The notes: generated by a model not told the origin, from the sequence alone. 64,000 nucleotides of DNA from Bacteroides sp. GM023 (GCF_014750685.1 NZ_JAAXGE010000005.1:62001-126000); one strand, 5' to 3'. Shown: positions 1 to 8,838, counted from the stretch's first letter. Numbers and translations: made by a program.

Positions 1-1
1 T

Positions 2-1231
2 GCCTGGTGGACAGACTCAACCGAACCAGATCATCTTGACGTAAAAGAAAGCGATTTCGATATACCAACCGCACTGGGAACATACCGCAGCGTAGTGAAT
101 GCTTTCCCGTTAATGACAAACAAAGGTATATATGAGCACCAACGTGCGACGACTTCGGATAAACGTGTATATCTCTTAACTCGGTGTGCTTTTGCCGGAC
201 AGCAACGCTATGCCGCCAATACATGGTCGGGTGATGTGGTTGCCACATGGAATGTTTTTAAGAAGCAGATTCCCACAGGACTGAATTTTTCACTTTCAGG
301 CATTCCTTACTGGAATACAGACATAGGAGGTTTCTTTAATGGAGAATATACGGGGGAAGCTACAAATAAAGCTTATCATGAACTATATACTCGTTGGTTC
401 CAATACGGGACATTCCTGCCCATGCAACGCTCACACGGGAGTGGAGTGAAAAAAGAGATTTATAATTTAGGTAAAAAAGGCGATTGGGTATACGATACCG
501 AAGAGAAATACATACACCTTCGCTACGCTTTACTTCCTTATCTATATTCAACAGGATGGCAAGTGACCAGCAACGCAGGTTCATTCCTTCGTGCTTTGTT
601 TATGGACTTCAATGAAGACAAAAACGTGCATGATATCAGCACCCAGTACATGTTCGGCAAGGCATTCCTGGTTATACCTGTAACAGAACCGATGTATGTT
701 TTTTCCAACAATAATAAATGGGCAGAGCCTTATGAAAACTTCAACAAAACAGGAACACAAAAGGTGTATTTGCCCCAAGGCACAACATGGTTTGATTTCT
801 GGACTGGCGAAACATTTAACGGCGGTCAAACTATAACAAAGGATGTACCTATCGATATCATTCCTTTATATGTTCGGGCAGGTTCTATTATACCTTTCGG
901 CCCGAAAGTACAATATTCCACCGAAAAGAAATGGGATAACCTGGAGGTTCGTATCTATCCTGGCGCTAATGGGGAATTTGTTTTATACGAAGATGAGAAT
1001 GATAACTATAACTACGAAAAAGGGATATATTCTACGATTAAATTCAACTGGAATGATTCAGACCGAACTTTGACTATTTCGGACAGAGAAGGCAAATATC
1101 CCGGAATGTTGAACAATCGTAAATTTAATGTTGTAATTGTAGATACTAAGAATGGGATAGGAGATACATTTCATGCGAATACAGGGAAAAGTGTTTCGTA
1201 TAACGGAAAAGCTAAAACCTTTAAGTTCTAA
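2..1231 (+). CDS. GH31 family alpha-glycosidase, 3' part (5' end outside window)
   Basis: The frame is open from the first bases, so this is the C-terminal part of a larger gene. It begins with the GH31 nucleophile motif WWTDSTEPD (nucleophile Asp codon at 14-16). About 70 residues on is TWSGD, whose Asp (codon 233-235) is the expected acid/base. SGIPYWNTDIGGF and a beta-sandwich C-terminal region follow. GH31 enzymes hydrolyse alpha-glucosides or alpha-xylosides, and the WW.D..EPD form of the nucleophile motif is common in Bacteroides alpha-xylosidase-like and alpha-glucosidase-like secreted enzymes. Substrate specificity cannot be decided here. The GTG at 95 is an internal codon, not the start. 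No terminator hairpin is obvious after the stop. The catalytic part is intact as far as it is visible. Confidence 0.9.
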   Translation, partial: AWWTDSTEPDHLDVKESDFDIPTALGTYRSVVNAFPLMTNKGIYEHQRATTSDKRVYLLTRCAFAGQQRYAANTWSGDVVATWNVFKKQIPTGLNFSLSGIPYWNTDIGGFFNGEYTGEATNKAYHELYTRWFQYGTFLPMQRSHGSGVKKEIYNLGKKGDWVYDTEEKYIHLRYALLPYLYSTGWQVTSNAGSFLRALFMDFNEDKNVHDISTQYMFGKAFLVIPVTEPMYVFSNNNKWAEPYENFNKTGTQKVYLPQGTTWFDFWTGETFNGGQTITKDVPIDIIPLYVRAGSIIPFGPKVQYSTEKKWDNLEVRIYPGANGEFVLYEDENDNYNYEKGIYSTIKFNWNDSDRTLTISDREGKYPGMLNNRKFNVVIVDTKNGIGDTFHANTGKSVSYNGKAKTFKF

Positions 1232-1255
1232 ATAATATTCATTACCCCAATCTTA

Positions 1256-1351
1256 CTCTCAAAAAACAAAGAAACTTCCGACCATGATGGCTATTTATTT
1301 GCCTACATTGAAGGTTCGGGCAATCTTTTGAGACAAGAACAATTGCGATAA
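1256..1351 (+). pseudogene. Short GH43-like N-terminal remnant
   Basis: Between the GH31 stop and the next promoter, frame 2 reads about 31 codons containing DHDGYLFAYIEGSG followed by LLRQEQLR and then TAA. The pattern YLFAYF.G....QEQLRFA is typical of the first blade of some secreted GH43 enzymes. There is no start codon in a sensible place, no signal peptide, and the frame stops at 1349-1351. I read this as the debris of a deleted GH43 gene. The motif is recognised by eye only. Confidence 0.5.
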
Positions 1352-1413
1352 AGGAAATACCAGATAGAGAATAAAGATGCCTGTTTCATGTATTATGAGA
1401 TAGGTATCTTATT

Positions 1414-1444
1414 TTTGTGTAATCGTGCTAAAATAGTATATTTG
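1414..1444 (+). promoter_or_regulatory. Bacteroides-type promoter for the alginate-lyase-family gene
   Basis: TTTG (1414-1417) is followed by 19 bp and TATATTTG (1437-1444), an exact match to the Bacteroides -33 TTTG / -7 TAnnTTTG arrangement. It lies 27 bp before the ATG at 1472. This is the best-spaced promoter in the window. Confidence 0.7.
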
Positions 1445-1471
1445 CGTAGATAATGCTATGAATTAATAAAT

Positions 1472-3406
1472 ATGATACACAGGAAAATTGCCTTTATTAT
1501 TGTATGGATAGAGCTTTTATCAGTTTGTATAGTTACAATACAGGCGCAACGCCATAACTTTGTACACCCCGGCATCACCTATACTCAAGGTGATTTAGAC
1601 CGGATGAAAGCTATGGTCGAAGCGAAACAGGAACTTTATTATTCTACTTTCCTGAAATTAAAAGAATCTTCTTATTCTTCACTCAATACAGAAGTTATAA
1701 ATCGGGGAGAACAAATAAGAGAAGGACGTTTTAACGCTACTATTGGAGTAGATGGCAGGCGGGCGCATGACTTAGCTTTGTTTTGGCACCTGACGGGTGA
1801 TGAGGCTTATGCCCGTAAAGCGGTCGAGTATCTCAATGCTAATTCTTATTATACCAACACAAGTAGTCGTGGAACAGGACCGTTAGATAATGGAAAAATA
1901 TATCTTTTAATTGATGCCGCCGAATTAATGCGTGATTATTCCGGTTGGAAAACAGAAGACCAGCAGCGTTTTAAGAATATGTTAGTCTATCCCGGATATA
2001 GCAATACAGAATACATCTCTTCCAAATACGCAAATTATTGGGATGATTCAAAGAATGGAGTTACATTCTATTGGAATATTTATAATTTTGATGCCGCAAG
2101 GTTTGGTAATCAAGGACTTTTCGCTGCTCGTGGAATGATGGCAATGGGCATTTATTTAGATAACGAAGTAATGTATGACCGTGCTTATCGTTATTTATTG
2201 GGAATGGAACATCGCCCGGATGATTTACCTTACCCTTCAGGTCCCTCGGTCACCAGCAAAGAACCGATTAAGAAATCACCGACTATTCTTGATTATAAAT
2301 TGGAAGGAAGAGAAAACAAAATTTCAGATTATGGATACGATGAACAACTACAGTATTATATCTATCCGAACGGACAATGCCAAGAATCCAGTCGTGACCA
2401 GGGGCATGTACTGGCAGGAATTCACAATTACGTAGCTATCGCAGAAATGGCCTGGAATCAGGGAGACTCTTTGTATAGCTGTCTCAATAACCGGATACTT
2501 TCAGGCTTAGAATGGAACTATCGTTATAACCTCTCAAAAGTCCAGGCATATGAAGAACAGAAAGAACCTTGGGAACCGACAGGTTATAGCAAGAATCCGA
2601 ATAAGGTTAGCTTTGAAAACGGAAAGTTTCTTCAGATAAAAAGCCGTAGCGGACGTTGGGAATCAATAGCCGTATCTCCTCACGGACGTGGAGACGTAGC
2701 AGGTAGTGGCGGAACCCGTGAAATGGCATTGGCGCATTATGCAGTACGTGCCGGATTGCCGACAAACGATTATACCTGGCTGAAACGTTACCGTGACTAT
2801 ATGATAGAGCATCACGGTTGTGAAAATTGGGGGATAGCCCCCAACTGGTTTTATGAATGGACGGGATGGGGAACATTAACCAAACGGTTGACTCCCTGGA
2901 TGGCAGGCGATCCCGTTTCCTTTTCTACAGGAAAGCGTGTCTCAGGAATACATTCACTGCCTTGTGAGATTATCGCTGCCGATTACGACTATTACTGTCT
3001 TGCGGAAGACCCCGAAGGACATACCTATCACAACGTAGGAAAGAAACGTGGAAACGAATACAGGCCTGACGGAGCGATAGAGCTACGAAAAGAAGGAGAG
3101 GGTTATGTCATTACTCAGATAGAAGATGGAGAATGGATGAATTATACCGTAAGTGTTCCTGCAGATGGAATCTATACTGTTTATATCGTCTATCAATCGA
3201 AGGGAAATTCTCTATTGTCCGTAGCTTCTGATTCGGGAGTGAAAACAGAAACAATGCAATTACCTCGCTCCGGACAATGGACGGAAAGAGAAACAGGAAA
3301 ATTCACTCTTTCCGCAGGAGCCTGTGTACTTCGCTTGCAGATAGAGAAAGCCGGAGAAAAACTTGAAATTCAGAAAATAATAGTAAAACAGGATAAGGGG
3401 ATTTGA
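1472..3406 (+). CDS. Secreted alginate-lyase-superfamily polysaccharide lyase with CBM6-like tail
   Basis: 644 residues with an N-terminal signal peptide ending near AQ (residue 26). Residues about 30-470 form an alpha-helical (alpha/alpha) toroid of the alginate_lyase superfamily. Visible hallmarks are the NIYNFDAARFGNQG segment, ESSRDQGH and AWNQGDSLY, which match at equivalent positions the two shorter lyases of PUL-A and PUL-B. Residues about 540-640 (GEWMNYTVSVPADGIYTVYI onward) look like a CBM6-type beta-sandwich. The family cleaves uronic-acid polymers by beta-elimination; PL38 and related families are the likely neighbourhood, but the exact PL family and substrate are not determined. 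Its own promoter lies just upstream, and the HTCS gene starts 37 bp after its stop, so the two may be co-transcribed. Confidence 0.75.
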   Translation: MIHRKIAFIIVWIELLSVCIVTIQAQRHNFVHPGITYTQGDLDRMKAMVEAKQELYYSTFLKLKESSYSSLNTEVINRGEQIREGRFNATIGVDGRRAHDLALFWHLTGDEAYARKAVEYLNANSYYTNTSSRGTGPLDNGKIYLLIDAAELMRDYSGWKTEDQQRFKNMLVYPGYSNTEYISSKYANYWDDSKNGVTFYWNIYNFDAARFGNQGLFAARGMMAMGIYLDNEVMYDRAYRYLLGMEHRPDDLPYPSGPSVTSKEPIKKSPTILDYKLEGRENKISDYGYDEQLQYYIYPNGQCQESSRDQGHVLAGIHNYVAIAEMAWNQGDSLYSCLNNRILSGLEWNYRYNLSKVQAYEEQKEPWEPTGYSKNPNKVSFENGKFLQIKSRSGRWESIAVSPHGRGDVAGSGGTREMALAHYAVRAGLPTNDYTWLKRYRDYMIEHHGCENWGIAPNWFYEWTGWGTLTKRLTPWMAGDPVSFSTGKRVSGIHSLPCEIIAADYDYYCLAEDPEGHTYHNVGKKRGNEYRPDGAIELRKEGEGYVITQIEDGEWMNYTVSVPADGIYTVYIVYQSKGNSLLSVASDSGVKTETMQLPRSGQWTERETGKFTLSAGACVLRLQIEKAGEKLEIQKIIVKQDKGI

Positions 3407-3416
3407 TTTTTCGTTC

Positions 3417-3432
3417 GTACTAATAATAGTAC
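3417..3432. repeat. Short dyad GTACTA-N4-TAGTAC before HTCS-A
   Basis: A perfect 6-bp inverted repeat with a 4-bp AT spacer lies in the 37-bp gap between the lyase and the HTCS start. It could be an operator or chance. It has no T-tract and is not a convincing terminator. Confidence 0.35.
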
Positions 3433-3443
3433 TACAAAAAAAG

Positions 3444-6400
3444 ATGGCCATGAAAATTCGAATATGTTTGTTAATCATATTAGGAGGATTATTGTATCCG
3501 GGTTATATTAGCTCGCAGGAATCCCCTTATGTATTCCGTCAGATTGGAGTTGTCGAAGGATTACCGGATAACTATGTAAAAAGCGTTTTCCCCATTCCCG
3601 ACGGACGTATCGGTGTGCGAAGTACTGTGCTGCTAAGTCTGTATGATGGTGCGAACTATTCAAATTTCCCTTTCAATATTCATGGTGAATACTCGATAGC
3701 ATATAACCATATTATTCCCGAACAATATATCGACGCCGATAAACGTTTGTGGATGAAAGAACGCAAGAGCCTGCGTGTCTTCGACTTGGCTACTGAACAA
3801 TATATCTATAATGTAGATTCCCTATTCCAACAATTCGGCTTAAGGGATAAAGTAGAAGATATGATAATTGATTCCGAAAAACACTATTGGTTTCTTACAC
3901 CGGGCTCCTCTGTCTATATGTACGATGCAGAAACAAAATCAATAGAGCAGGTTTGCAGGAATGATGAGTTTATGGAATATTATGGAGGATTGCTCGGAGT
4001 GGAAAGTCATGGAAAATACAGTTGGATGGTTCATCAGAAAGGGGCTATCCGTTGCTATGATTTGGAAAAGAAACGCTTTGTGCAGCAACTTGATTTCCTG
4101 AAAGACCAATTGAAACCGGATGACCGTGTGATTCTGAAGATACTCGATAATGGTGACTTTTGGCTGATGTGGGATCGTGGAGTAGGTTACTATGATGTCT
4201 ACAATAAAAAATGGAACCAAATCTCTGGTATCCAACTCGGACACTATTCATGGCTTACTTCTATGGACGTCGACAAGGGTGGAAATGCATGGGTAGGAAC
4301 TGTTATAGACGGATTCTATGTCATTGATATGCATAATTTCTCTGTAACCCGGACGCTGGACATTCCCTTATTATCAGGTAACACAGTACGCAACGGTATT
4401 CAGAGCATCTATTGCGACCGGGAAAATAATTCTGTTTGGATAGGACTCTACAATCAGGGAATGTGCTATTATCATCCTAGCATGAATAAAATAGTGCTAT
4501 ACAATAAAAAGATGATTCATGGCGACTGGAAAGGAGACGAAATCCGCTGTATGCTCGAAACGTCCAAAGGAGAAATCCTGATGGGTACTACGCAGGGTGT
4601 CTATCGTTATGCCCCCGAGACTAAGAGCATGAATAGATTCTATAATGAATTTAGTCAGAAGAATTGCCGTGTACTCTATGAAGATAGCAAGAAGCGAATT
4701 TGGGTAGGGACATACCACGATGGACTATACTGCATAGATCATGGAAAAGTACGTTCGTATGATTATCCCGATACGGATTATCAGAATGAACTGGACTTCA
4801 GTAATATCCGTGTCATGGTCGAAGACCCTTCCGGGCGGTTATGGGTGAGTATATATGGCGGTGTAGGACTGTTTAATCCCGAAAACGGACAAATAAACTT
4901 ATTGTCCGAACAGTTTCCCGAATTAAAGAAATACAAGGTAGCCAATGCATTGGCCATAGATAACCAATCCCGGTTAGTCGTAGGAAGTGATAACGGACTT
5001 TACATTTACGACCCTGCAAAGAATAAAATATGGATTCCCGAACAGGATGGTCAGGCCAATTCAATTTTCAACCAGGGAAGTATCAAATACAACCAAATCT
5101 TGAAAGACCATGAAGGTACTTTATGGTTTGCCACTCAATATGGTTTGAATGTCTTGACTCACAATGGTCAAAGTTACACATTAGGCAAAGAAGAAGGACT
5201 GTCCAAAGCCATTCTGAATGTAGTGGAAGATAAAAACCATGATATCTGGATCTCGACAGTCACTTCTATTTATAAGATAAAAGTAGACAGGAGAGCTGAT
5301 AAATACAGTTTCCATGTGATAAGTTGCCTGTCGGAAGATGAAATCCGTCAGGATGATTTATATAGTTTTCCTTCGTTAATGACTCGGGACAATCAGCTTT
5401 TCTTAGGACTGATGAACGGCTTTATCGCTTTCTCACCGGAGAATATGATAGATAATCAATGTCTTAACCGCCCCTTGTTCACCTCATTCCGTCTGTTTAA
5501 TGTTCCGGTTGTTTCGGGCGAAACATATAACGGCCGTGTCTTATTTGACAAAGCATTGAGCTATTCGGACGAAGTACAATTAAAATATGATGAAAATTAT
5601 ATAACGCTCGAATTCTCCGGTCTAAACTTCCCCAATCCCTCTCAAACTTCTTTCCGTTACCAACTCGAAGGATTTGATAAGGAATGGACAGAAACCCTTT
5701 TCGAGAACGGGCAAGGACGCGTTGTCTATAATAATCTCCCTTCGGGCGAATACATCTTCCGTGTATCTGCTGCCGGAAATGACCGGATATGGGGACCGGA
5801 ATCTGCATTCAAAATAATGATTCATCCCCCGTTCTGGGATACATTGACCGCCCGCATCCTCTATGCGATAATCGGTCTTTTCTTAATCTTCGGGCTAATC
5901 TATACCATCAACCGTCGCAACCGGCAAAAGATGATTCGTATGCAGGAAGAAGAAGCGCTGAAACAGAAAGAAGAGCTGGATCAGATGAAATTCCGTTTCT
6001 TCACGAATATAAGCCATGAACTCCGTACTCCGTTGACGTTGATTATCACTCCATTGGATATGATGATACGTCGATTGACAGACGATGCGATGAAAAAACA
6101 ACTGAATACCATCTATAAGAACGCTCAAAACCTATTGTCACTGGTGAATCAACTACTCGATTTCCGCAAACTGGAAATGAAAGGAGAGAGGTTACACCTG
6201 ATGAACGGCGATATGGAAGAATTTATCGTTTCTGCCTACACCAACTTCATGCCGATGGCAGTAGAGAAACATCTTAATTTCGTGAACCAGTCGGAACACA
6301 GGGCACTCTATATGTTCTTTGACCGTGACAAGGTGCATAAGATTGTGAATAACCTTCTGTCCAACGCCTTTAAATATACCCCGGAAGGAGGTACAGTAAA

Positions 6401-7532
6401 CTTACTGCTTGCAGCGGAAGAGATCGAAGGAAGAAACTACGTAAGAATATCCGTATCCGACACCGGCATCGGAATATCCGAATCAGATCTTCCGTATATC
6501 TTTGACCGTTTCTATCAGGTAGGAAATGAAGGAGACGAAAAAATAGGCAGTGGCATCGGACTCCATTTAGTGAGGGAATACGTAAATATACATGGCGGTC
6601 GCATTAAAGTAGACAGCCAGATAGATCGCGGATCGGTATTTACCATTTGGCTACCGATGGATTTGAAACCGGAACCGGACGAACTACCGGAAGAAATCAT
6701 CGGAACGGAAACACCGGAACCGGATACAAAAGAGAAGGAAACTACTGAATCCACAGTCGATGATAATCTGAAGAAACTGCTGTTGGTAGAAGATAATCAG
6801 GAATTCCGCACTTTCCTGAAAGAACAGTTGGAAGATTTCTATCAGATTATTGAAGCGGCGGACGGCGAGGAAGGAGAGCGGAAAGCGATAGAGGAAAATC
6901 CGAACCTGATTATCAGCGACATAATGATGCCGAAAGTAGACGGCATCGAACTCTGTCGCCGAATCAAGACGAATGTGCAGACTTCCCATATACCTGTCAT
7001 ATTATTGACAGCCCGCACCGCCGATGATATTAAGATTAACAGCTATGAAGTAGGAGCAGACTCTTATATGTCGAAACCCTTCAACTTTGATATGCTTATG
7101 GTGCGTATTGAAAAACTGATAGAACAACAGGAGAAGAGAAAACAGGAATTCCGTAAGAACATAGAAGTAAATCCGAGCGCCATCACCATCACTTCAGTGG
7201 ATGAACAACTCATACAAAAGTGCCTGGAATACATAGAGAAGAACATGGACAACCCGGAATATGGTGTAGAAGAGTTGAGTGGCGACCTAGGCATGGTGCG
7301 TATGAGCCTTTACCGCAAGTTGCAATCCATCACCGGACACACGCCGACTGACTTTATCCGCAGCATCCGTTTGAAACGGGCGGCACAATTATTGCAAGGA
7401 AGCCAATTGCCGATTGTTGAAATAGCGAACCGGGTAGGATTCAGTTCTCCCAGCTATTTCGCGAAGTGCTTTAGAGAAATGTTCGGGATGTTACCCAAGC
7501 AATATGCGGAGGAATCAGGAAGAAAAGAATGA
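3444..7532 (+). CDS. Hybrid two-component system sensor/regulator of PUL-A (HTCS-A)
   Basis: 1362 residues; the ATG at 3450 is an equally good start. Order: signal peptide (about 1-25), periplasmic beta-propeller sensor built of Reg_prop repeats (motifs such as WVGTYHDGLYCID, LWVSIYGGVGLFNP), Y_Y_Y domain (about 700-795), one membrane helix (about 804-824), HisKA with phospho-acceptor His858 in NISHELRTPL, HATPase (NNLLSNAFKYTPEGG, GSGIGLHL), receiver with Asp1159 in SDIMMPKVDG, and a C-terminal AraC-type helix-turn-helix (about 1250-1355). HTCS proteins bind a glycan fragment in the periplasm and activate the adjacent PUL. All catalytic residues are present. HTCS-B at 33277 is a close paralogue over the whole length, including the sensor, so the two probably sense related ligands. 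Confidence 0.96.
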   Translation: MAMKIRICLLIILGGLLYPGYISSQESPYVFRQIGVVEGLPDNYVKSVFPIPDGRIGVRSTVLLSLYDGANYSNFPFNIHGEYSIAYNHIIPEQYIDADKRLWMKERKSLRVFDLATEQYIYNVDSLFQQFGLRDKVEDMIIDSEKHYWFLTPGSSVYMYDAETKSIEQVCRNDEFMEYYGGLLGVESHGKYSWMVHQKGAIRCYDLEKKRFVQQLDFLKDQLKPDDRVILKILDNGDFWLMWDRGVGYYDVYNKKWNQISGIQLGHYSWLTSMDVDKGGNAWVGTVIDGFYVIDMHNFSVTRTLDIPLLSGNTVRNGIQSIYCDRENNSVWIGLYNQGMCYYHPSMNKIVLYNKKMIHGDWKGDEIRCMLETSKGEILMGTTQGVYRYAPETKSMNRFYNEFSQKNCRVLYEDSKKRIWVGTYHDGLYCIDHGKVRSYDYPDTDYQNELDFSNIRVMVEDPSGRLWVSIYGGVGLFNPENGQINLLSEQFPELKKYKVANALAIDNQSRLVVGSDNGLYIYDPAKNKIWIPEQDGQANSIFNQGSIKYNQILKDHEGTLWFATQYGLNVLTHNGQSYTLGKEEGLSKAILNVVEDKNHDIWISTVTSIYKIKVDRRADKYSFHVISCLSEDEIRQDDLYSFPSLMTRDNQLFLGLMNGFIAFSPENMIDNQCLNRPLFTSFRLFNVPVVSGETYNGRVLFDKALSYSDEVQLKYDENYITLEFSGLNFPNPSQTSFRYQLEGFDKEWTETLFENGQGRVVYNNLPSGEYIFRVSAAGNDRIWGPESAFKIMIHPPFWDTLTARILYAIIGLFLIFGLIYTINRRNRQKMIRMQEEEALKQKEELDQMKFRFFTNISHELRTPLTLIITPLDMMIRRLTDDAMKKQLNTIYKNAQNLLSLVNQLLDFRKLEMKGERLHLMNGDMEEFIVSAYTNFMPMAVEKHLNFVNQSEHRALYMFFDRDKVHKIVNNLLSNAFKYTPEGGTVNLLLAAEEIEGRNYVRISVSDTGIGISESDLPYIFDRFYQVGNEGDEKIGSGIGLHLVREYVNIHGGRIKVDSQIDRGSVFTIWLPMDLKPEPDELPEEIIGTETPEPDTKEKETTESTVDDNLKKLLLVEDNQEFRTFLKEQLEDFYQIIEAADGEEGERKAIEENPNLIISDIMMPKVDGIELCRRIKTNVQTSHIPVILLTARTADDIKINSYEVGADSYMSKPFNFDMLMVRIEKLIEQQEKRKQEFRKNIEVNPSAITITSVDEQLIQKCLEYIEKNMDNPEYGVEELSGDLGMVRMSLYRKLQSITGHTPTDFIRSIRLKRAAQLLQGSQLPIVEIANRVGFSSPSYFAKCFREMFGMLPKQYAEESGRKE

Positions 7533-7539
7533 CATTGTG

Positions 7540-7569
7540 CTTGTGTTTATAGTTTAATTATTACATTTG
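7540..7569 (+). promoter_or_regulatory. Probable promoter of the small lipoprotein gene
   Basis: TACATTTG (7562-7569) fits the -7 TAnnTTTG element. CTTG at 7540-7543 lies 18 bp upstream as an imperfect -33. The ATG at 7647 is 77 bp downstream. Confidence 0.45.
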
Positions 7570-7646
7570 CGCTGAATTAGTGAGATAATTATAAAATCTT
7601 GTTCATATTGGGGGCTAAAAAGTTTTATTTTATAATATATATTGAT

Positions 7647-8012
7647 ATGAAAGTATTAGTTTTAATTTCGTTGGTAGGAGGTTTAATGTTATCCTCTTGC
7701 GGAGGTAGCAGTTCAAAAAATAATGCAAATAGTGAGAACGTAAATCCGGCAGATACAATCTATTTGGGCGACTTGCGTGAAAAGTTTGCGGGTGATAGCA
7801 TTTTCTTTAAAGTAGTGGCACCGGATTTGATGTTGACGGATTATCAGTATTTTTGGGCAGCAACAGAATCGGATGCGACAGAGAAAGGATTGTCTAAAGA
7901 ATACTATAAACATGTGAAGAAAGAAATCACCGATACGAATGAAGCTATCAAAAGAGGTGTAATGAAAGGTGCGAATGTAAAACGTATACCGGATTTTCAA
8001 GCAGCTCAGTAA
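7647..8012 (+). CDS. Small secreted lipoprotein, function unknown
   Basis: 121 residues. The start is placed at ATG 7647 because the upstream in-frame codons would spoil the lipoprotein signal, which is clear here: MKVLVLISLVGGLMLSSC with Cys18 as the lipidation site, then a Ser/Asn-rich linker. The mature part is charged and mostly helical, with no domain I recognise. It sits between the HTCS and the ECF sigma factor of PUL-A, has its own promoter and a strong terminator, and has no counterpart in PUL-B, where the matching gap is only 167 bp. It may be an unrelated insertion or a PUL-A-specific accessory. No function is proposed. Confidence 0.75.
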   Translation: MKVLVLISLVGGLMLSSCGGSSSKNNANSENVNPADTIYLGDLREKFAGDSIFFKVVAPDLMLTDYQYFWAATESDATEKGLSKEYYKHVKKEITDTNEAIKRGVMKGANVKRIPDFQAAQ

Positions 8013-8067
8013 AGCAAATAATAAATCCTTCCGGATGAGAGTTCTCATCCATGCAAATTTAAGAACA

Positions 8068-8102
8068 GGGAAGTCGTCAATCGTAACGACTTCCCTTTTT
8101 TA
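8068..8102 (+). terminator. Rho-independent terminator after the small lipoprotein gene
   Basis: GGGAAGTCGT (8068-8077) pairs perfectly with ACGACTTCCC (8086-8095) around an 8-nt loop, followed by a run of T to 8101. It separates the HTCS/lipoprotein region from the ECF-SusC operon. Confidence 0.88.
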
Positions 8103-8142
8103 ATGGCCGTAATGGCTGAATTTATGTCGATGAAAAGGGGCT

Positions 8143-8172
8143 TTTTGCAAAAAGAACATGCTTGTTACGACA
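8143..8172. promoter_or_regulatory. Conserved dyad upstream of ECF-A (candidate operator)
   Basis: TTTTGCAAAAAG (8143-8154), six spacer bases, then CTTGTTACGACA (8161-8172). The half-sites are roughly inverted. Nearly the same arrangement precedes the ECF gene of PUL-B (37418-37449), although most surrounding non-coding sequence has diverged. This makes it the best candidate for a binding site of the paralogous HTCS regulators. Confidence 0.5.
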
Positions 8173-8186
8173 GTTTTGTTATCTGT

Positions 8187-8228
8187 TACTTTTGTGTTAT
8201 TCGTATTCGAAACTACTTCCTACTTTTG
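8187..8228 (+). promoter_or_regulatory. Promoter region of the ECF-A/SusC-A operon
   Basis: Two copies of TACTTTTG, each a match to TAnnTTTG, lie at 8187-8194 and 8221-8228, 34 bp apart. The second is 30 bp before the ATG at 8259 and is placed like the -7 element in PUL-B (37481). Neither has a TTTG at normal -33 spacing, which suggests an activator-dependent promoter. Confidence 0.5.
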
Positions 8229-8258
8229 TATCATCGTTAAACGGATAAATTTAATGCC

Positions 8259-8789
8259 ATGAATAAACAGCAAACTACATTTGACGAATTCTTCTCTGAA
8301 TGCTACCTCAAATATAAGGAGTATATCAAGAACTATATCGCTATCCGCATTTGCCATCCGCACGAAGCGGAAGATTTGGCACAGGATGTCTTTGTCCGCT
8401 TATGGGAACACAGGGCATTCGTGAACAAAGATACAGTCTGGTCTTTGCTCTTTACCATTGCCCGCAATATCGTAACAGATAAAATCCGCCGTTATTATAA
8501 ACAGGAAGATTTCGTCGCTTATATATATAATAAGATGGAAGACTCCAGCCGGAATACTACAGAAGATGCCGTTCATTTTCGTGAACTGAAAAAGATGCAC
8601 GATAAAGTGATGGGAACCCTTCCCGCCAAACGCCGTCAGATTTACGAACTTAGTTTCAACCATGAACTGTCCTGTCCTGCCATCGCAGGAAAACTATCTT
8701 TGTCTCCCCGCACAGTAGAGTGCCAATTATTACTGGCCCGCAAAACAGTACGGACTTACATACAAAATGAATTCTCCAAAGTCGGTTAA
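8259..8789 (+). CDS. ECF RNA polymerase sigma factor, PUL-A
   Basis: 176 residues. Region 2 is seen in AEDLAQDVFVRLWEH and the TIARNIVTDKIRRYY stretch (residues about 28-85). Region 4 is LPAKRRQIYELSF to LSLSPRTVECQL (about 120-165). It is an ECF-type sigma-70 factor expected to direct RNA polymerase to a limited promoter set. Such genes in Bacteroides usually precede a FecR-like anti-sigma gene and a SusC carrying an N-terminal STN signalling domain. Here the next gene is SusC itself (49 bp away), it lacks an obvious STN domain, and no anti-sigma gene is visible anywhere in the window. It probably works downstream of the HTCS. PUL-B has a paralogue in the same position. Confidence 0.93.
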   Translation: MNKQQTTFDEFFSECYLKYKEYIKNYIAIRICHPHEAEDLAQDVFVRLWEHRAFVNKDTVWSLLFTIARNIVTDKIRRYYKQEDFVAYIYNKMEDSSRNTTEDAVHFRELKKMHDKVMGTLPAKRRQIYELSFNHELSCPAIAGKLSLSPRTVECQLLLARKTVRTYIQNEFSKVG

Positions 8790-8810
8790 ATACCAGATTC
8801 GGAAAAACAC

Positions 8811-8838
8811 ATATTAACTTTAACAATTTAATAGTATT
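8811..8838 (+). promoter_or_regulatory. Conserved AT-rich leader before susC-A
   Basis: The 28 bases directly before the SusC ATG match the leader of SusC-B (38067-38095) with one substitution and one indel. There is no Shine-Dalgarno sequence. Conservation right up to the start codon suggests a translation-initiation or control role, or recent common origin. Confidence 0.45.
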
